NCBI GenBank assembly: GCA_946894095.1 | Contig: OX335652.1 | Location: 19,987,001-20,051,000 of the forward strand | DNA length: 64,000 nt | Source: Incurvaria masculella | Lineage: Eukaryota; Arthropoda; Insecta; Lepidoptera; Incurvariidae | Direction: 5' to 3' | Shown here: piece after piece, positions 1-11,165 of the stretch | Layout of the letters: every line of letters starts with the position of its first letter | Position numbering within the stretch: position 1 is the first letter of the stretch | Made by a program: the position numbers and the translations under genes | Notes under the pieces: generated by a model | Databases searched by the model: none | What the model was told of the DNA's origin: nothing | The model's input: the letters and a program-made list of their open reading frames with translations, nothing else

Positions 1-1559
1 AGAGACAAAAACCCCCTATTTTCTTTATTAAAACATTTTTATTGAAAAAGATTTTTTTATATTTTGAATACTGGTCTATATACTTTTACAGCACATACAA
101 TATTCTGCTTCACAATGATAACTTTTATATTCATAATTTCAGCCAATTGGACATTAACACTGTACCTCGCTTGGTACGGAGTAACTAATATAACAATTAT
201 CGATCCGAAATGACTCGGAAAAATATGGTTTTCGTGGTGTCGCATAATTGTAGTGATCCCGCGAGAAGGTATTCGATAGGCGTGTCCGTAATGAGACGTT
301 TTCTCCGATCTGATTGATAGGCTTCGATCGGAGTTGCTCACAGATCAAATTTGCATGATAAGCGACTGCGACCAACTTTAAGTAGAATAGCTCAGTTTTC
401 ACAATCGGTCCTTTGAATTCAGGTCATTCTGTAATAATAATTTGCATGCACACGAACCCCCCAATATATTTGCGACTTTGCGTTCGGATATACGCTTAAG
501 TTGGGCTAGTAACCATAGAAAATTCACTGAAAAAAATATACATTTAATTTAACTTTAATTCCAATAAAAATATCCGTCTTGCAACGTTAAAATAGAGCCA
601 ACTAACTAAATCGGTCGCTCTAACTGGGTGAAATGTTACTGTATCTTTTATTGTTTTTTTTAACTGTTTTCATTAACTGTTACTGTTTCCCTAACTGTCT
701 GAAAACGTTTTCTAGCTTTAGCATTTTTTCTATCTTTACTTACGTCTTATAATCAGTGAAAAGGTATTGTCCAATCTGTTAAAATTCCTATACCTCTTGA
801 AACTGGACAGTTCCACGCCTAATTTGTAGTCAGCCATAATGTTAAATCAGTAAAACCGTTTCAAGATCATCTGATGAAGTGTGACACTTGTTATTTTTAC
901 CGAGCGGTACTGTTTAATCGGTTAAAATAACTGTTTAATATTAATTGTTTAGGCTAATTTATTAATACTTATCGTAATACATTAATAGTAATGAGAACAT
1001 TTTAACAGCGCTTAACCAGTAAATAGTTACACATCCTTTTTTCAGTGTTGGAAGAGGGTCTCATAGTAGACGCGTTAGGTGGTATATCTCCTTCTTTTTT
1101 TGATCTGATGTACTTGTGCTCTAACCTAAGAAGACAGCAATATCCCACTTTTTTGAATGATTGAAATAGATTCGTATTAATCGGAGCTTCAATATCTATC
1201 GATTGATTTATATGAATATGTATTCAAAAAGATGCTCACCTACTCCCTATCTATCTGACAAAATGCACGTTGTTATGACTTTCAATGTGCCTACTAAATG
1301 CCAGATATTGTTCTGACATACATGTCACCGATATGCGGCTCAGCGGGGATTCCTATTGTACAAAGGATATATCAGTCTGTGGTACATGGTACAGTCTCAA
1401 ACTAAATATGAGTCAAATAAAATAAAGTTTTGCATTTATCAGATGTACACTCATATAAAATCTAGATAAAGATTTTTTTTCTGTGAACCACTTTTTAAGT
1501 TAGTCGATAGAAGACTCTGACCCTATTATTTGCATTAAAAGCACTCTTAGCTGGCTTTT
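1..1559. other. A+T-rich intergenic sequence, no gene recognised
   Basis: No coding or RNA gene is supported. Short open frames on the minus strand at 57-402 have no recognisable motif. At about 450-530 a C-run followed by a motif ending CTTAAGTTGGG and AGAAAATTC resembles a stretch at 12,860-12,925, so it is probably an old dispersed repeat. From about 610 to 960 the hexamer TAACTG recurs. Confidence 0.5.
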
Positions 1560-2242
1560 TATTTATTTTAATCGACACTTAAAGGGCCTTCATTACTAAA
1601 GTGCTGATTATCTTGTACTGGTACTGATGGCAAGCTTGTAAGAAAGGCCCTTAAGGTGTCCCTTCCCGGCGGGACTAACTCATTCGCGGGCACGGTACAA
1701 AACCGTGCTATTGCGCTCTGGGACCTTCTATGTTTCAAAAATAAAGACAGGCTCCGTGATGAGTAAGATGCAACATGTCCACAAAGCAGACAGTGCGCAT
1801 AGTGTTTGATTTTGTAAGATTTACGAAAATTTTAATTCAAAACGACTTATAGCTAAAAGTATACCACGAACGCTGTAGTCAAAAATCTAACAAAAACTAA
1901 ATTGATTATACATTTCCATGAAACAATCTATGTCTGATGACTAATCTTTTTAAGATGTATAGATTTTATCTTTGATTAATCCACCTCCAAAGTTATTGTA
2001 TAAAACACGCAAAAATTTGAACTTTCAGACCTTATAACTTAGAAACCAAACACAATTAAACAATGCCAACTGTCATCAGATATCAAGTTCGATCAAATAA
2101 AGCTATTTTGAGCAAAATTTTGGATCTCTGGCAAGAAATATGAGCGTGATCTTCTTTCCCCGTTTGTATGGAGAGTTGAGCGGGATGGGCCACCTTAATA
2201 TGTGGCGATTAAGCTAAATCGGCAGTAGGTGAAAAAGGCCCT
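1560..2242 (+). mobile_element. Short palindromic MITE (D family), copy 1, interrupted by a TTAA MITE
   Basis: Flanks of the inserted TTAA element at 1655-2194 rejoin to match the uninterrupted copy at 38,475-38,612. Shared landmarks are TTTAATCGACA, AAAGTGCTGATTATC, GAAAGGCCC before the insertion and ATATGTGGCGATT after it. The left start AAGGGCCTT and the right end (reverse complement AAGGGYCTTTTTCACC) look like imperfect terminal inverted repeats of about 28 bp. It has no coding capacity. The superfamily is not assigned. Confidence 0.7.
1655..2194 (-). mobile_element. TTAA-type MITE (A family), copy 1, complete, 540 bp
   Basis: The element is bounded by TTAA at 1651-1654 and 2195-2198. 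Its ends are GGTGTCCCTTCCCGGC and the complement of GGTGGCCCATCCCGC. The copy at 38,475-38,612 of the surrounding repeat has a single TTAA at the same point, so the 4-bp TTAA duplication is demonstrated and not just assumed. TTAA duplication is characteristic of the piggyBac superfamily, but no transposase is encoded. An internal hairpin GCACGGT/ACCGTGC lies near one end in this family. Confidence 0.88.
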
Positions 2243-3289
2243 AAGTATTGCTTGCGTCATTAATATGTTACATCAATTAAAAATATTAGTACCAGAGTCT
2301 ATTTGTTTATATTTTTTATTTTAAGTGAATTAAATATTTAATTAGATAAGTTCTTTCACCAACGTCCTATTACTTTTACCCAGTCAGTATTACAAGAAAA
2401 TCCCGGACGAAAACCTATTTTGCGTACACGCAAGCTTCGAGCCGTTTTCTCGCCCATACGAAATGTATACTGTCCTTTTAAATATGTCACAATAAATTCG
2501 AATTGAGAATTCATAAAAACATTTGTTCATCGGTTCACTCCTATGCAACTCGATACTAGGTTAAGCCATGAATGAAGACAAGATTACAAAACAAAATTAG
2601 GTGTTATACTGCAATCAACGTTATAAACTCATCGGCGAACTTTGGAACCAATCGAAGCCATTAAAGACGTCTCAAACTATGACTAAAACCTCAAAAGAAT
2701 TAAGCTTCATTAGGATACATTTAAGGTTAATTTTAAAGTTATCATTACCAAACATCCGCTCTATTTGAAATACAATTTTAATAGTTCATGTTCAAAATGT
2801 TTGGTACGTAAATATATCAAATATATTGATGGCAAATACATAATAATGCGTGAACAATTCAGTACTCTAAAGACGAAGTTGATAGCACTCACTATTGTCC
2901 ATATGTATTTTACATGTAAACTGATACAGGATATTTCAAGCCGGCTTTATCAGCATAGAGTAACTTTAAACCTTTTAAACCTTGACATGGCTAAAGCGAT
3001 AGCTGTCGGAAATGGTGTTATTGCATTTGCGACATGAGGTGGGATCAATATGATCGGTTGAAGAACGATTATCTTATTTCAGAAAAAAACCATGTTAACA
3101 AAACATGGATGTGACCATAGATAAAAAGGGAGGAGATATGGCACCGAGCGCGCCTACTATATGGGACCCGCTGTCTCCAATTTTTAAATACTACAAATCC
3201 AACATAAACGTATATGCCACATACAAACATATTGGCAGACGTATTGGAGGTTTGGTGTGGGTGGGAACTGACTTGACGAATAGTATTTT
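2243..3289. other. Intergenic sequence, nothing recognised
   Basis: This is A+T-rich DNA. A 90-codon open frame at 2765-3037 has no family motif and low-complexity A/T codon use, and I take it as chance. No repeat family shared with the rest of the window was seen. Confidence 0.45.
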
Positions 3290-3450
3290 AGAGCACATTC
3301 GCGCGCGGTGACGATGTTTCGACTGTGTAGCATACGACGCGCCGCCGGATTTCCATACAATTATATGGACATTTTGACCATATAGCGGAGACGCGATATT
3401 GAGCACATGCCCGTTTTCTTCTCTTTCTCTTTATTGGATGTGACGGACAC
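3290..3450 (+). repeat. Dispersed repeat (K family), copy 1
   Basis: The sequence around CATATAGCGGAGACGCG, followed by a CATGC and a TCTCTTTC-rich stretch, recurs at about 21,720-21,790. No ends or coding capacity could be defined. It may be part of a larger unclassified element. Confidence 0.5.
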
Positions 3451-5084
3451 TGAATAAGTCACTTTATAACATTTTGAGGCCCACTTTTCTTGTTGAAAAC
3501 GTATTAGGTACTGAATAATATGTTTACTAACATGTAACTGTCTAAATTTATGATTCCACACCTATTTTCATGATATTAGCCCGACACACTTAAGAGGGAC
3601 CTAAGCCTTTTAGAAACGTCATGGTAATTACCATCGAACTAAGTTATGTTATAGTGCTCTTGTCAACCTAATGACCATTCCACAGTAAGTCGACCTATTG
3701 TGGTAGCTGCGAATGATAGTAATGCTATAAATTTCTGCGACAATCGTCGCGACAAGGATAGACATTTTCGATTCCAAATACCAGGATGTATCGCAATTCC
3801 ATCAGCTTGAACATGGTTCGTGTGCATATACAATAGTCACATGCCAATGTTGGAATGCAAAATTTTAATAGCTGGCTGAAATATGTGACATTGCAGGTCT
3901 TTACAAATAACTTATTATATTAAACTAGTCTGTCAAATTTGTCAATAAAAGTTACATTCCCTTTGGATACATTTTCTCGTATTTATGCCTAAGATGAAAA
4001 AGGACTCACGCGTGATAAATACAATAATAAACTAAGTTTAGCTTATCGATACATCAATTCGCGAGGTTTTGTCATAGAAACATGATTCTAAAACTACAAT
4101 AATATCGGAAATCAAAGTCATCTTAATGCATGAACACCAGTGTACTTACTCATAATCAAGCAAATCAATTTCGATGCAGCCAAAATATTGACGTTTCGTC
4201 TTTTTGATATTAACAAAAAAGAGCCGATAAATCACGTGCGACCGTCGCCGCATTTTCGTGATAAATCGGTGAATGGCTGCGCGCGAGGCAGCTGAGTGGA
4301 ACTGACGTTCGCTTATTGAATACAATTAATAACCCATGGTTATCTACGGACGCCATCGGATGCAGGCGTGACCAATTCAGGGTGAAAAGTCTGTAAAGTA
4401 CGTTAATGACGGATAATAATGAGCCGTCACCAATATGTTTGATTGATTGAGTCTCACTCAAACTTGCGACTGGACTGAGGCCTAGCCAAAACTTTAGGTA
4501 AAATGGGGCAAATAAAACACTAATTATGTAGATCATTTGGAGAATTTGGCAAAAAACAAGGTCTTACAGTGCTAATGAAGGAAAAATATCGTCCGTTCAT
4601 TTACATTTATATCACAAAAAAATCTCTGATGGAAGAACTATATTCCCCTTTGGTGCGCAAATCAGGCTCGCACTTGTCCAGTTTTTTTATGTTTGTCACC
4701 CTATTACCAAAGATAATACGAATAATGCTATTACCTCTATTTAAGTACAGTTTGCCTCCCATGGGCATTCCAAACTTTGCAGGAGCTGCGAACGGCCAGG
4801 TGCTCCTTCGCATTCGGATTTAAGGAATCTAGTTGTAATTTGGGGGGTATGTATTTCCCAATTTACGAACCTAATACATGAATGTCCTACCGGTTAACTT
4901 GGTTCTTTCTGTAAAAGCTTAGCGCAAGTTCAATTTCTAACGCGTCGGAAGTTTGAGTGAGGCTACATCAATCAGTAATTTGTTGCGACAATTTCGGTGC
5001 CCTCCTTAATAGTGGGTGCATTCACGATATTTCCCTTCACCGTAAGTATTCATGTCATCTAAAACAAAATGTCATCTCATATCT
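3451..5084. other. Intergenic sequence, nothing recognised
   Basis: No gene or well-defined repeat is supported. A 108-codon minus-strand frame at 4210-4536 lacks recognisable motifs. At 4655-4690 a piece reading GGCTCGCACTTGTCCAG may be a degraded 3' end of the GGGTTCCGTA element family. Confidence 0.45.
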
Positions 5085-5545
5085 ATTCTTCTTCTTCTTC
5101 AGCCTTTTCCTGTCCACTGCGGGGCGTAGGCCTCCCCCAGACTTCGCCAAGTAGTGCGGTCTCCTGTTTTTCTTCTTGTCACCTGCTGCCTGACGTATAT
5201 CGTCTAACCAAAGTACTGGCGGTTTGCCCACGCTACTTTTCCCTGTGTAAGGTCTCCACATCAAAACTTCAGTGCTCCATCTGTGGTCATCTCTGCGACA
5301 TACGTGGCCTGCCCACTGCCACTTCAGTTTGGCAACCCTATGCATTGCGTCAGTGACGTTGGTGCTTTAGCGTGTCAGCAAATTTGGCATTCGGTCGCGC
5401 AGTTAGAACCCGAGCATGAATCTTCCCATTGCCCTTTAGTCTACTTTCAGCTTGTGTGCTGTACCATGAGCGTCCATGTCTCGCCGGCGTAGGTCAAAAC
5501 TGGTAGCACGCATTGGCCTAAAAGTCTGGTCTTGAGACACTAGGG
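5085..5545 (-). pseudogene. RTE-type LINE ORF, C-terminal fragment (dead)
   Basis: The minus strand encodes HRVAKLKWQWAGHVCRRDD followed by GKPPVLWLDDIRQAAGD. This is the region C-terminal to the reverse transcriptase in lepidopteran RTE-type LINEs and is closely similar to the better preserved copy at 15.5 kb (RVAKLKWQWAGHVSRRDD). Upstream (higher coordinates), TYAGETWTL matches the TYGCETWTL of that copy, but the frame then shifts and has stops. It ends in a CTTCTTCTTCTTC tract on the plus strand, the A/G-rich LINE tail. It is a 5'-truncated, non-functional copy. The basis is recognition of the family plus direct comparison within the window. Confidence 0.75.
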
Positions 5546-6469
5546 CATCTTGGAACGGAAGACATCTTTAAGTTCTCCAAAGGCTATTCTATTATCCATA
5601 AATAAATTAAACTGTACCTATAGAATTTTAGAAAATCTCACAGTAGAAATCCTTAAGCGAATTCCTCCTTTCACAGCGAAATTCACTATTTCAATTTGCT
5701 CCGGGCGAAGCTTGAGGGTCTCAATTGGATATTGTTCCCGGTTTATTCAATGCAAACCGCCGCCGTCGCCTGAACAATGCGCCCGTTTTGAGAGGCTTGT
5801 CATTTGGGGCCCGCGCCATCTCGCACCGCCGCCGCTTCGCCATCCTTCCCTCGCCGCCGCGGCCAGCTTGGCTCGTGAGAGGGGGCTGTATTCTCGACGC
5901 GACTAAAATTCCTGAGGATTTTGCGAGAATTGCGAAACGCGGCAAATCGAATGGATGACTACGTAATGCTATTATATGGATAATCAATGTAGTTTACGTA
6001 TTATTAAAACGTTACCTCCTTTTACGTGTTTGTATATTATTCGAGTTTAAATAAGTATCTTGCTAAATTGGAAAATAAAACTAAAAACAAGAAAGTTCAC
6101 TCGACTAAAACATTTTGATGTTTTAACATATGATTTTAGAATTTGCACTATGTTGCCACGTTAACCTGAAAATATCGTTAGGAAACTCACCACATCGGGT
6201 GAGTTAGGATTTCTAGAAAACCTGATTGGGCGAAACAGGATAGACAATAGTCGATTGACTGAGGCCCGCAGGGCGAGAATGAATATTTTGGAACTTGCAA
6301 TGTACAGAATACTATTGCAGGAACATCAAAACTGGACCGTAGGCCCAAGTATGATTCAGTTAGAGTTTTACTTTCGCTTGAATTTTCCAGAACAAAGCAG
6401 TGGCACCGAAGATTTCATTATAAAACTTTGAAAGTATTGAATGTGTTTAACTTGAGATAAAATCCCGAC
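5546..6469. other. Intergenic; CpG-rich patch at 5,735-5,945
   Basis: The patch at about 5,735-5,945 is strongly G+C and CpG rich compared with its surroundings and is open in more than one frame on both strands, which is expected of G+C-rich DNA. It could be a regulatory island or an old exon, but no domain, splice signal or repeat supports either. A perfect 8-bp stem (AACTCACC/GGTGAGTT, 6-nt loop) lies at 6,184-6,205. Confidence 0.35.
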
Positions 6470-6659
6470 AAGTGTGAGTTGGCATCGCATAGAACCCTTC
6501 TTTATCGTCGTACAAGATTTAACTCAAAATAATCACGTTTCTTGTATAAACTGTCAATCTTTTACGGTTCAAGAGATACAGCTTGCTGACAGACGGACGG
6601 ACAGTGGAAGGTTAGTAATAGGATTCCGTTGGAACCATTTGGGTACGAAACACTAAAAA
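6470..6659 (-). mobile_element. GGGTTCCGTA element, partial copy
   Basis: This is a degenerate, internally shortened minus-oriented copy. It keeps GTACAAGATTTAAC, ATAATCACGTTTCTTGTAT, GAGATACAGC, the (GGAC)n block, TTAGTAATAGG and the terminal GGGTACG(A)AACACTAAAAAA. The (GTCC)n tract is reduced to about two and a half units. Confidence 0.75.
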
Positions 6660-7755
6660 ATGGCTCGATCTTACACGTTTTTATGCGCAACCACAAACAT
6701 TTAAAAAATGTATATCGACAGTATTTTGCATCAGCGAAGTACTCAGGCTACGGCCTTCAATCCAATTGCAACCCGTAGCAAGTTCGAGTGAAGATACTCC
6801 ACTCATAATCGTTGCAACTTATTGGGTGCTCGCGCTGCCGATTTCAGGAAGGACGGCTGAGTTAATCAATGTTCAAGTACATCACTATTAGTGTACCGCA
6901 TAGAGTTGGTTTTATTTAATAATCGCTGTAAATGTTTAACTCACTAAATATTAAAATAAGTATATCAAGCCATAGTGCAATATAACCTAACATATCTATG
7001 GTTAATCAAAATATAATATTGATGATTGAATTGGCCATTCTGGTAGACGAAATTAAATTCACCGTAATAATTTACATTTTTTCGAATGATCGGAGAATAG
7101 CGGCTTAAACCGGTTCCGTGTAATGACGTTAAGGCAAAATAATGCACTCGGCTAAATGAAGCCAGCCAGGGACAAAAGGCTCGGTATTAATATTCAGCCG
7201 ATCTTCGCAAAGACGCGGCATTCAATGGCTTTACCTATACCTGTACTCCGCGAACAGCTTGATTGTGTCGGTAAAGGGCTCCACGGTTAAGAGTGGATAG
7301 AGAAGACTATCTTTATTCCATATCTTTGTTGTTCGTATTGTATTTATCCAATATGGAAAGCTATGGAAATGGCTATTATATATTATATTATATAAATATA
7401 TAAGGGGATCGGATTTTTTCCGATGTGGATTAAACGTTAAAGTGTTAAGAAAAAAGTTATGCAATCGATTATGCAGGAAAATAAAAATGATATCCGACCC
7501 TTAATTTTTAGAGTTTATTTTCAATTGGTAGTTTCAAAAATAAGCCCTCACAAATGACATGTTTAGTTTACCTAGGACATGGCTGCATGGAAAGTTCCTT
7601 GGCCTTTCCACACTGTTGAATACATTACGGGTTTCCTTCCAACGAAAAATTCACATACAAGTGCGTCGATTTTTGAACAGATCATATAGTTATGATACTT
7701 TTGAGATTACCGCGGTCGTTAGACATGTTTGAAAAATGTTACGGCTTTTTCACGC
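6660..7755. other. Intergenic sequence, nothing recognised
   Basis: A+T-rich with a short TATATTATAT tract near 7,375-7,400. Short minus-strand frames at 6,965-7,147 and 7,231-7,464 show no motif. No gene is supported. Confidence 0.45.
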
Positions 7756-7835
7756 GGCAGGAAGAGACATTCTCCGACGTTTCGAGGTAATCATTCACCC
7801 CGTTGTCAAGGAGGCATCCGCCAGTCGTCTGCTGC
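7756..7835 (-). ncRNA. Possible degraded hammerhead ribozyme of a Penelope-like element
   Basis: On the minus strand the order is CTCC (stem I), TTGACAA in the place of the core CUGANGA, a six-pair stem-loop (CGGGGT/ACCTCG, one wobble pair), then GAAACGTC and GGAG (stem I return). GAAACGTC is typical of hammerheads carried by Penelope-like retroelements. Two invariant core positions are changed, so if the reading is right the ribozyme is dead. The match is weaker than that of the 18.4-kb hammerhead. Confidence 0.3.
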
Positions 7836-7982
7836 GTACGAACAGATCATATAGTTTCTTTACATTGTTTTGAAGTTTAATATGCAGAAATATTGAAGGT
7901 TTTATTTTAATATTTATCTATTTTCGATTTTTAGAAGTCGAACTTTATGCATTTTAACAATGCATGGACAACAAATGTTTTC

Positions 7983-8221
7983 ATACCTAAAGGGTGCCAA
8001 CGGAACCATTTTACCAAGCCTCCGCTGTCCGTCCGTCCGTCCGTCACAGAGCTGTATTTCAAAAACCGTAATAGGTAGACAACTGAACTGTCCACAGAGT
8101 GTGTATTTATTTTGCCGCTATAACAACCATATCCATACAAAAAACGTGAATGTTTTGTTGTAAATCTTCTACGATGGTACGGAAACCTTCGTGTGCGAGT
8201 CCGACTCGCAATTTTTTTTTT
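7983..8221 (+). mobile_element. GGGTTCCGTA element, copy with degraded start
   Basis: It contains AAAGGGTGCCAACGGAACC, CCTCCGCTGTCCGTCCG, GAGTGTGTATTTATTTTGCC, ACGATGGTACGG and the palindrome GTGCGAGTCCGACTCGCA before a T-run. The first bases (GGGTTCCGTACC) are eroded. It is non-coding. Confidence 0.85.
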
Positions 8222-8736
8222 GATCAGATTAAAATATTTCACCAAAGAAGTCACACCAGAAGACGTCCAAACACCCCACATTCTAGACGCAGTCGCCTGC
8301 CCATTGTACACGGCTCAAGCAGCCAACTCCCTCAGGTCCGGCGCACACTCGCCGCTAACGAGTGGCCTCGTACTGCTCTCGTGAATAAAACATTTCCCCA
8401 CAAATAAACACTACGAAATCGCTACAATTTCTCACTTCACAATTGCAGCCAATTGTGTTGCACGATTTCCTTCTGATAACAGTTCTAGCGTCTTTGGTAC
8501 CTGCATACTTTCAGCATTAAAAAAGGTTCTTTCGATCGGTGCCAGTTTTCGAGAAAAGTGCCACCGGGATCTATATTATTAAGAAAAATAAATGCGGGCT
8601 TTTCCAAAAGGACTACAAAACTGCTAAGAATATTTTGTTGAATTTTTTATTTTTTAATTTAATTAAAGAAACGCCGATATCGAAAAAATAAAAAAATAGC
8701 TCTGGAGAATTTAGTGGGCTTCAATTTTTGTATATG
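8222..8736. other. Intergenic sequence, nothing recognised
   Basis: The stretch 8,240-8,400 is less A+T-rich and open on both strands, with no motif I can identify. The remainder is A+T-rich. Confidence 0.4.
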
Positions 8737-8890
8737 TAACTGGACATGGATGGCTAATACCGAACTGACCGTCAGATATTAGCCTAACGCACCACATGGG
8801 AACTAGGTACCATGGAACTATATGGAAAAACACGGACAATTTTCAATGCCGCTTCGACCATCGTTGATTCAATATATGAGATGGTGATAT
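8737..8890 (-). mobile_element. SINE (5S/tRNA-headed family), 3' fragment
   Basis: The minus-strand SINE body is truncated at its 5' side. Plus-strand text TGGACATGGATGGCTAATACC, the ATATTAGCC block, CCACATGGGAACTAGGTACC and GACAATTTTCAATGCCGCTT match the complete copies at 24.1, 35.2 and 36.4 kb. Confidence 0.75.
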
Positions 8891-9100
8891 CGTTTCATTT
8901 TATGAGATACGCTTTGAAATTCATTGAATAAAAATGTATATGTTTCCACGTTATATAAGATATTATATTCTTCATGTTTTGATACTTGGTTGAAGTTCTC
9001 CCTTTTATTTAACTCCTTTGATTCTGATTAGATCAAATAAACTAATTTTTAATGCTTCAGAAGGTTCTGCGGATATTTCACGAAGCACCGTCACTTACAA

Positions 9101-9520
9101 TGTATTTATTTATTTCACACACAAGGTAAGTAGATAATTGTACAGATATAGCATGAACAGGTAGCATAAATTTCTTTTTTCTACCCAGTCTTTAAAGTTT
9201 TACATATTTGCACTGTGCAACTTACAAAAGAATTTAATTCTGTGTAGTAGGGTGCAACTGACGGAAAGCAACAGTTTTTAATGTGAACTGCGAATAATCG
9301 CTATCGACTCTGAGAAGTTTAGTGTCAAAAGTGCTGATTTGTGTGATTGAGTATTTTACACTATAATACTATTATTTGTGGTTGGGTATGGGTGTGCACG
9401 AAAAAGTACATAAGCAGGGTTGTGTAAAGGTGTGTGTGTAGTGATGTGTATATGTGTATGTGTATGTATAAATATGTGTAAGAGCCAGTTATTGGTGATT
9501 GGTGTAAATGTTAGTATGAG
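9101..9520 (+). repeat. Dispersed repeat (E family), uninterrupted copy
   Basis: It shares TGTGTAGTAGGGTG, AAAGCAACA, AATGTGAACTGCGAATAAT, TGCTATCGACTCTGAGAAG (with one change) and GTAAGAGCCAGTTATTGG with 52,634-54,918, where the same sequence is split by a MITE plus mariner. It contains a TG-rich microsatellite stretch. It has no coding potential and may be the 3' part of a larger unidentified element. Confidence 0.75.
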
Positions 9521-9570
9521 TTATTCTATTTTAAGTTTCTATCTATCTAATATGTAATCTAATCTAATAA

Positions 9571-10735
9571 TCTAATAAATAATATAAAGGGGAAAGTTTG
9601 TAATAATGGATGGATGGATGGATGGATGGATGGATGGATGGATGGATGGATGGATGGATGGATGGATGATGTTACTCTTTCACGTAAAAACTACTGAATG
9701 GATTCTAATGAAACTTTACAATAATATAGCTTATACATCAGAATAACACATAGGCTACAATTTATGTGCCCATGGGCTTTAGAACTTTCACGGGGCTGCG
9801 AAAACGATGCCGGTAGCGCTACTTCACACTAGGGGGAGAGGAGCCGGGGGCGGTGGCGGGGAGCGGCGGCGGGGGGAGGGCAGACGTCGTGACTGTTTGG
9901 TGTCCGTTTGGCGAATTTTCAAGGCACTAGCGATTTGTAAAACTTAGTACATGTACATTTAACTACCCGGGAATTAGGATTGGCTAAATAGAATTCAGTT
10001 CCGCTTACGCTAAGATGGGGCTGTCATACAAACTGCAATGATATGCACGGCTCGGCTTTGCGGCGGCAGCGCTTACTTTTACTGAAGTACGGCTTGGTAT
10101 TTCCTGCAACTTCAGGACTACTTGGCATCACGCTAAATCGCCGAAGGAGCGACCAACAGAATAAAATCCTTGAGAACCAATTACTCGATTTATATGTGCA
10201 TTGTATCTACGTCTAGCCTGATTCTACTAAAAACTTATAGATTACATAATATAACGCTTCATTACCAGAAGGGTAAGTAGTGAGTCTTAAAGCCTTATAA
10301 CATGCGAACCACTTACCTGATTTATATGCGTATTTTATCAATGTATAGCATCTCTGGGAGCAGTCAGGTTCGAGATGGGTTACTGTTTTCGATGTTGAGG
10401 CTGGCTGTGGGTTTGAGTCCACGCAAAACTTACCTACGTTACACGTTACTTACTAGGTAAGCAATGTAGCAGTGAAAGTGCAGAAAGGTTCTCGCGGCAA
10501 ATGTTTTTTTTTTTTAAATAGCCACCAAACGTCAACGAAGCTCTAAATGGGAATTATTGGATGTTTCTCATTAAATCATGCTATTTCGGCTCGAACGATC
10601 TTGATTAAATTTGGTACATGGATACATTGTCCTGGACCAGTTTGACCCTATTTTGGACCAGTCATGTGGGCTACTTTTTATCCATGAGATAATTTAGCCG
10701 ACACTAACCCGAGCGGAGCTGGGTACCGCAGCTAG
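9571..10735 (+). mobile_element. Non-autonomous Helitron-like element
   Basis: The 5' end reads TCTAATAAATAATATAAAGG, followed by GGGAAAGTTTGTAA, a (TGGA)n microsatellite and TTACTCTTTCACG, the usual start of lepidopteran non-autonomous Helitrons. The 3' end is GAGCGGAGCTGGGTACCGCA then CTAGT, i.e. a short hairpin-like end followed by CTAG with T in the host. The inside includes AAACTACTGAATGGATT near the start and TTTGGTACATGGATAC with GGGCTACTTTTTATCC near the end, both common in this group. No Rep/helicase is encoded. Between them is a G+C-rich segment (9,830-9,890) and unmatched DNA that may be captured host sequence or a later insertion. Confidence 0.72.
9604..9668 (+). repeat. (TGGA)n microsatellite
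   Basis: About sixteen tandem ATGG/TGGA units lie immediately inside the 5' end of the Helitron-like element, a position where this family usually carries such a tract. Confidence 0.95.
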
Positions 10736-11025
10736 TTCTGAATAGTTTTTCGATTTCATCTGAGGACATGTGGAGTAATATTGTTGTAACTTTTTTTTTT
10801 AATCAAAGGTTTTTTGTCTTAAATATATTCCATCTTCTTATCGCAAGTAATGTATTGCAGTTTCTTGGTCATTTTGAGTATATTTCTATCTTCAATACGT
10901 TAATTTGACGGTTTAATTTGACTGGTCTTTCTGATTACAATGCTTCAAATGTAGATGTCGCTGAAACTGAAATTATTGAGATAATGGTAATGCCGTATCC
11001 ATTAAATACATAAAATATTGTAACG
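10736..11025. other. Intergenic sequence, nothing recognised
   Basis: A+T-rich sequence between the Helitron end and the RTE fragment, with poly-T tracts. No feature is supported. Confidence 0.4.
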
Positions 11026-11165
11026 TTCACCATTGGGACGACGACATCCATTGCGTCGGCGGAAAGCTGTGGTTCCGTGCCGCTGAGGGCCGGGAGGACT
11101 GGAGAAAAATTGGAGTGGCGTATGCCCAGCAGTGGACGCAAACACGCTGACAGACTGACTGACAT
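11026..11165 (+). pseudogene. RTE-type LINE, 3'-terminal fragment
   Basis: One frame reads HWDDDIHCVGGKLWFRAAE then GREDWRKIGVAYAQQWTQTR and a stop. This matches the last about 40 residues of the 15.5-kb RTE copy (DDDIKCVGGKQWFRTAEVRE, QQWTQTR). The stop is followed by short CTGA repeats (CAGACTGACTGAC), the RTE-style 3' tail, whereas the 15.5-kb copy ends in CTGACTAACTGA. It is an extreme 5' truncation, typical of LINE retrotransposition. Confidence 0.8.

Noticed and set aside
4210..4536. 108-codon minus-strand ORF as a gene
   Set aside because: No domain, no splice or promoter context and composition as the surrounding intergenic DNA.
9830..9890. CpG island of a host promoter
   Set aside because: It lies inside the Helitron-like element, so its composition is better explained as part of, or cargo in, that element.
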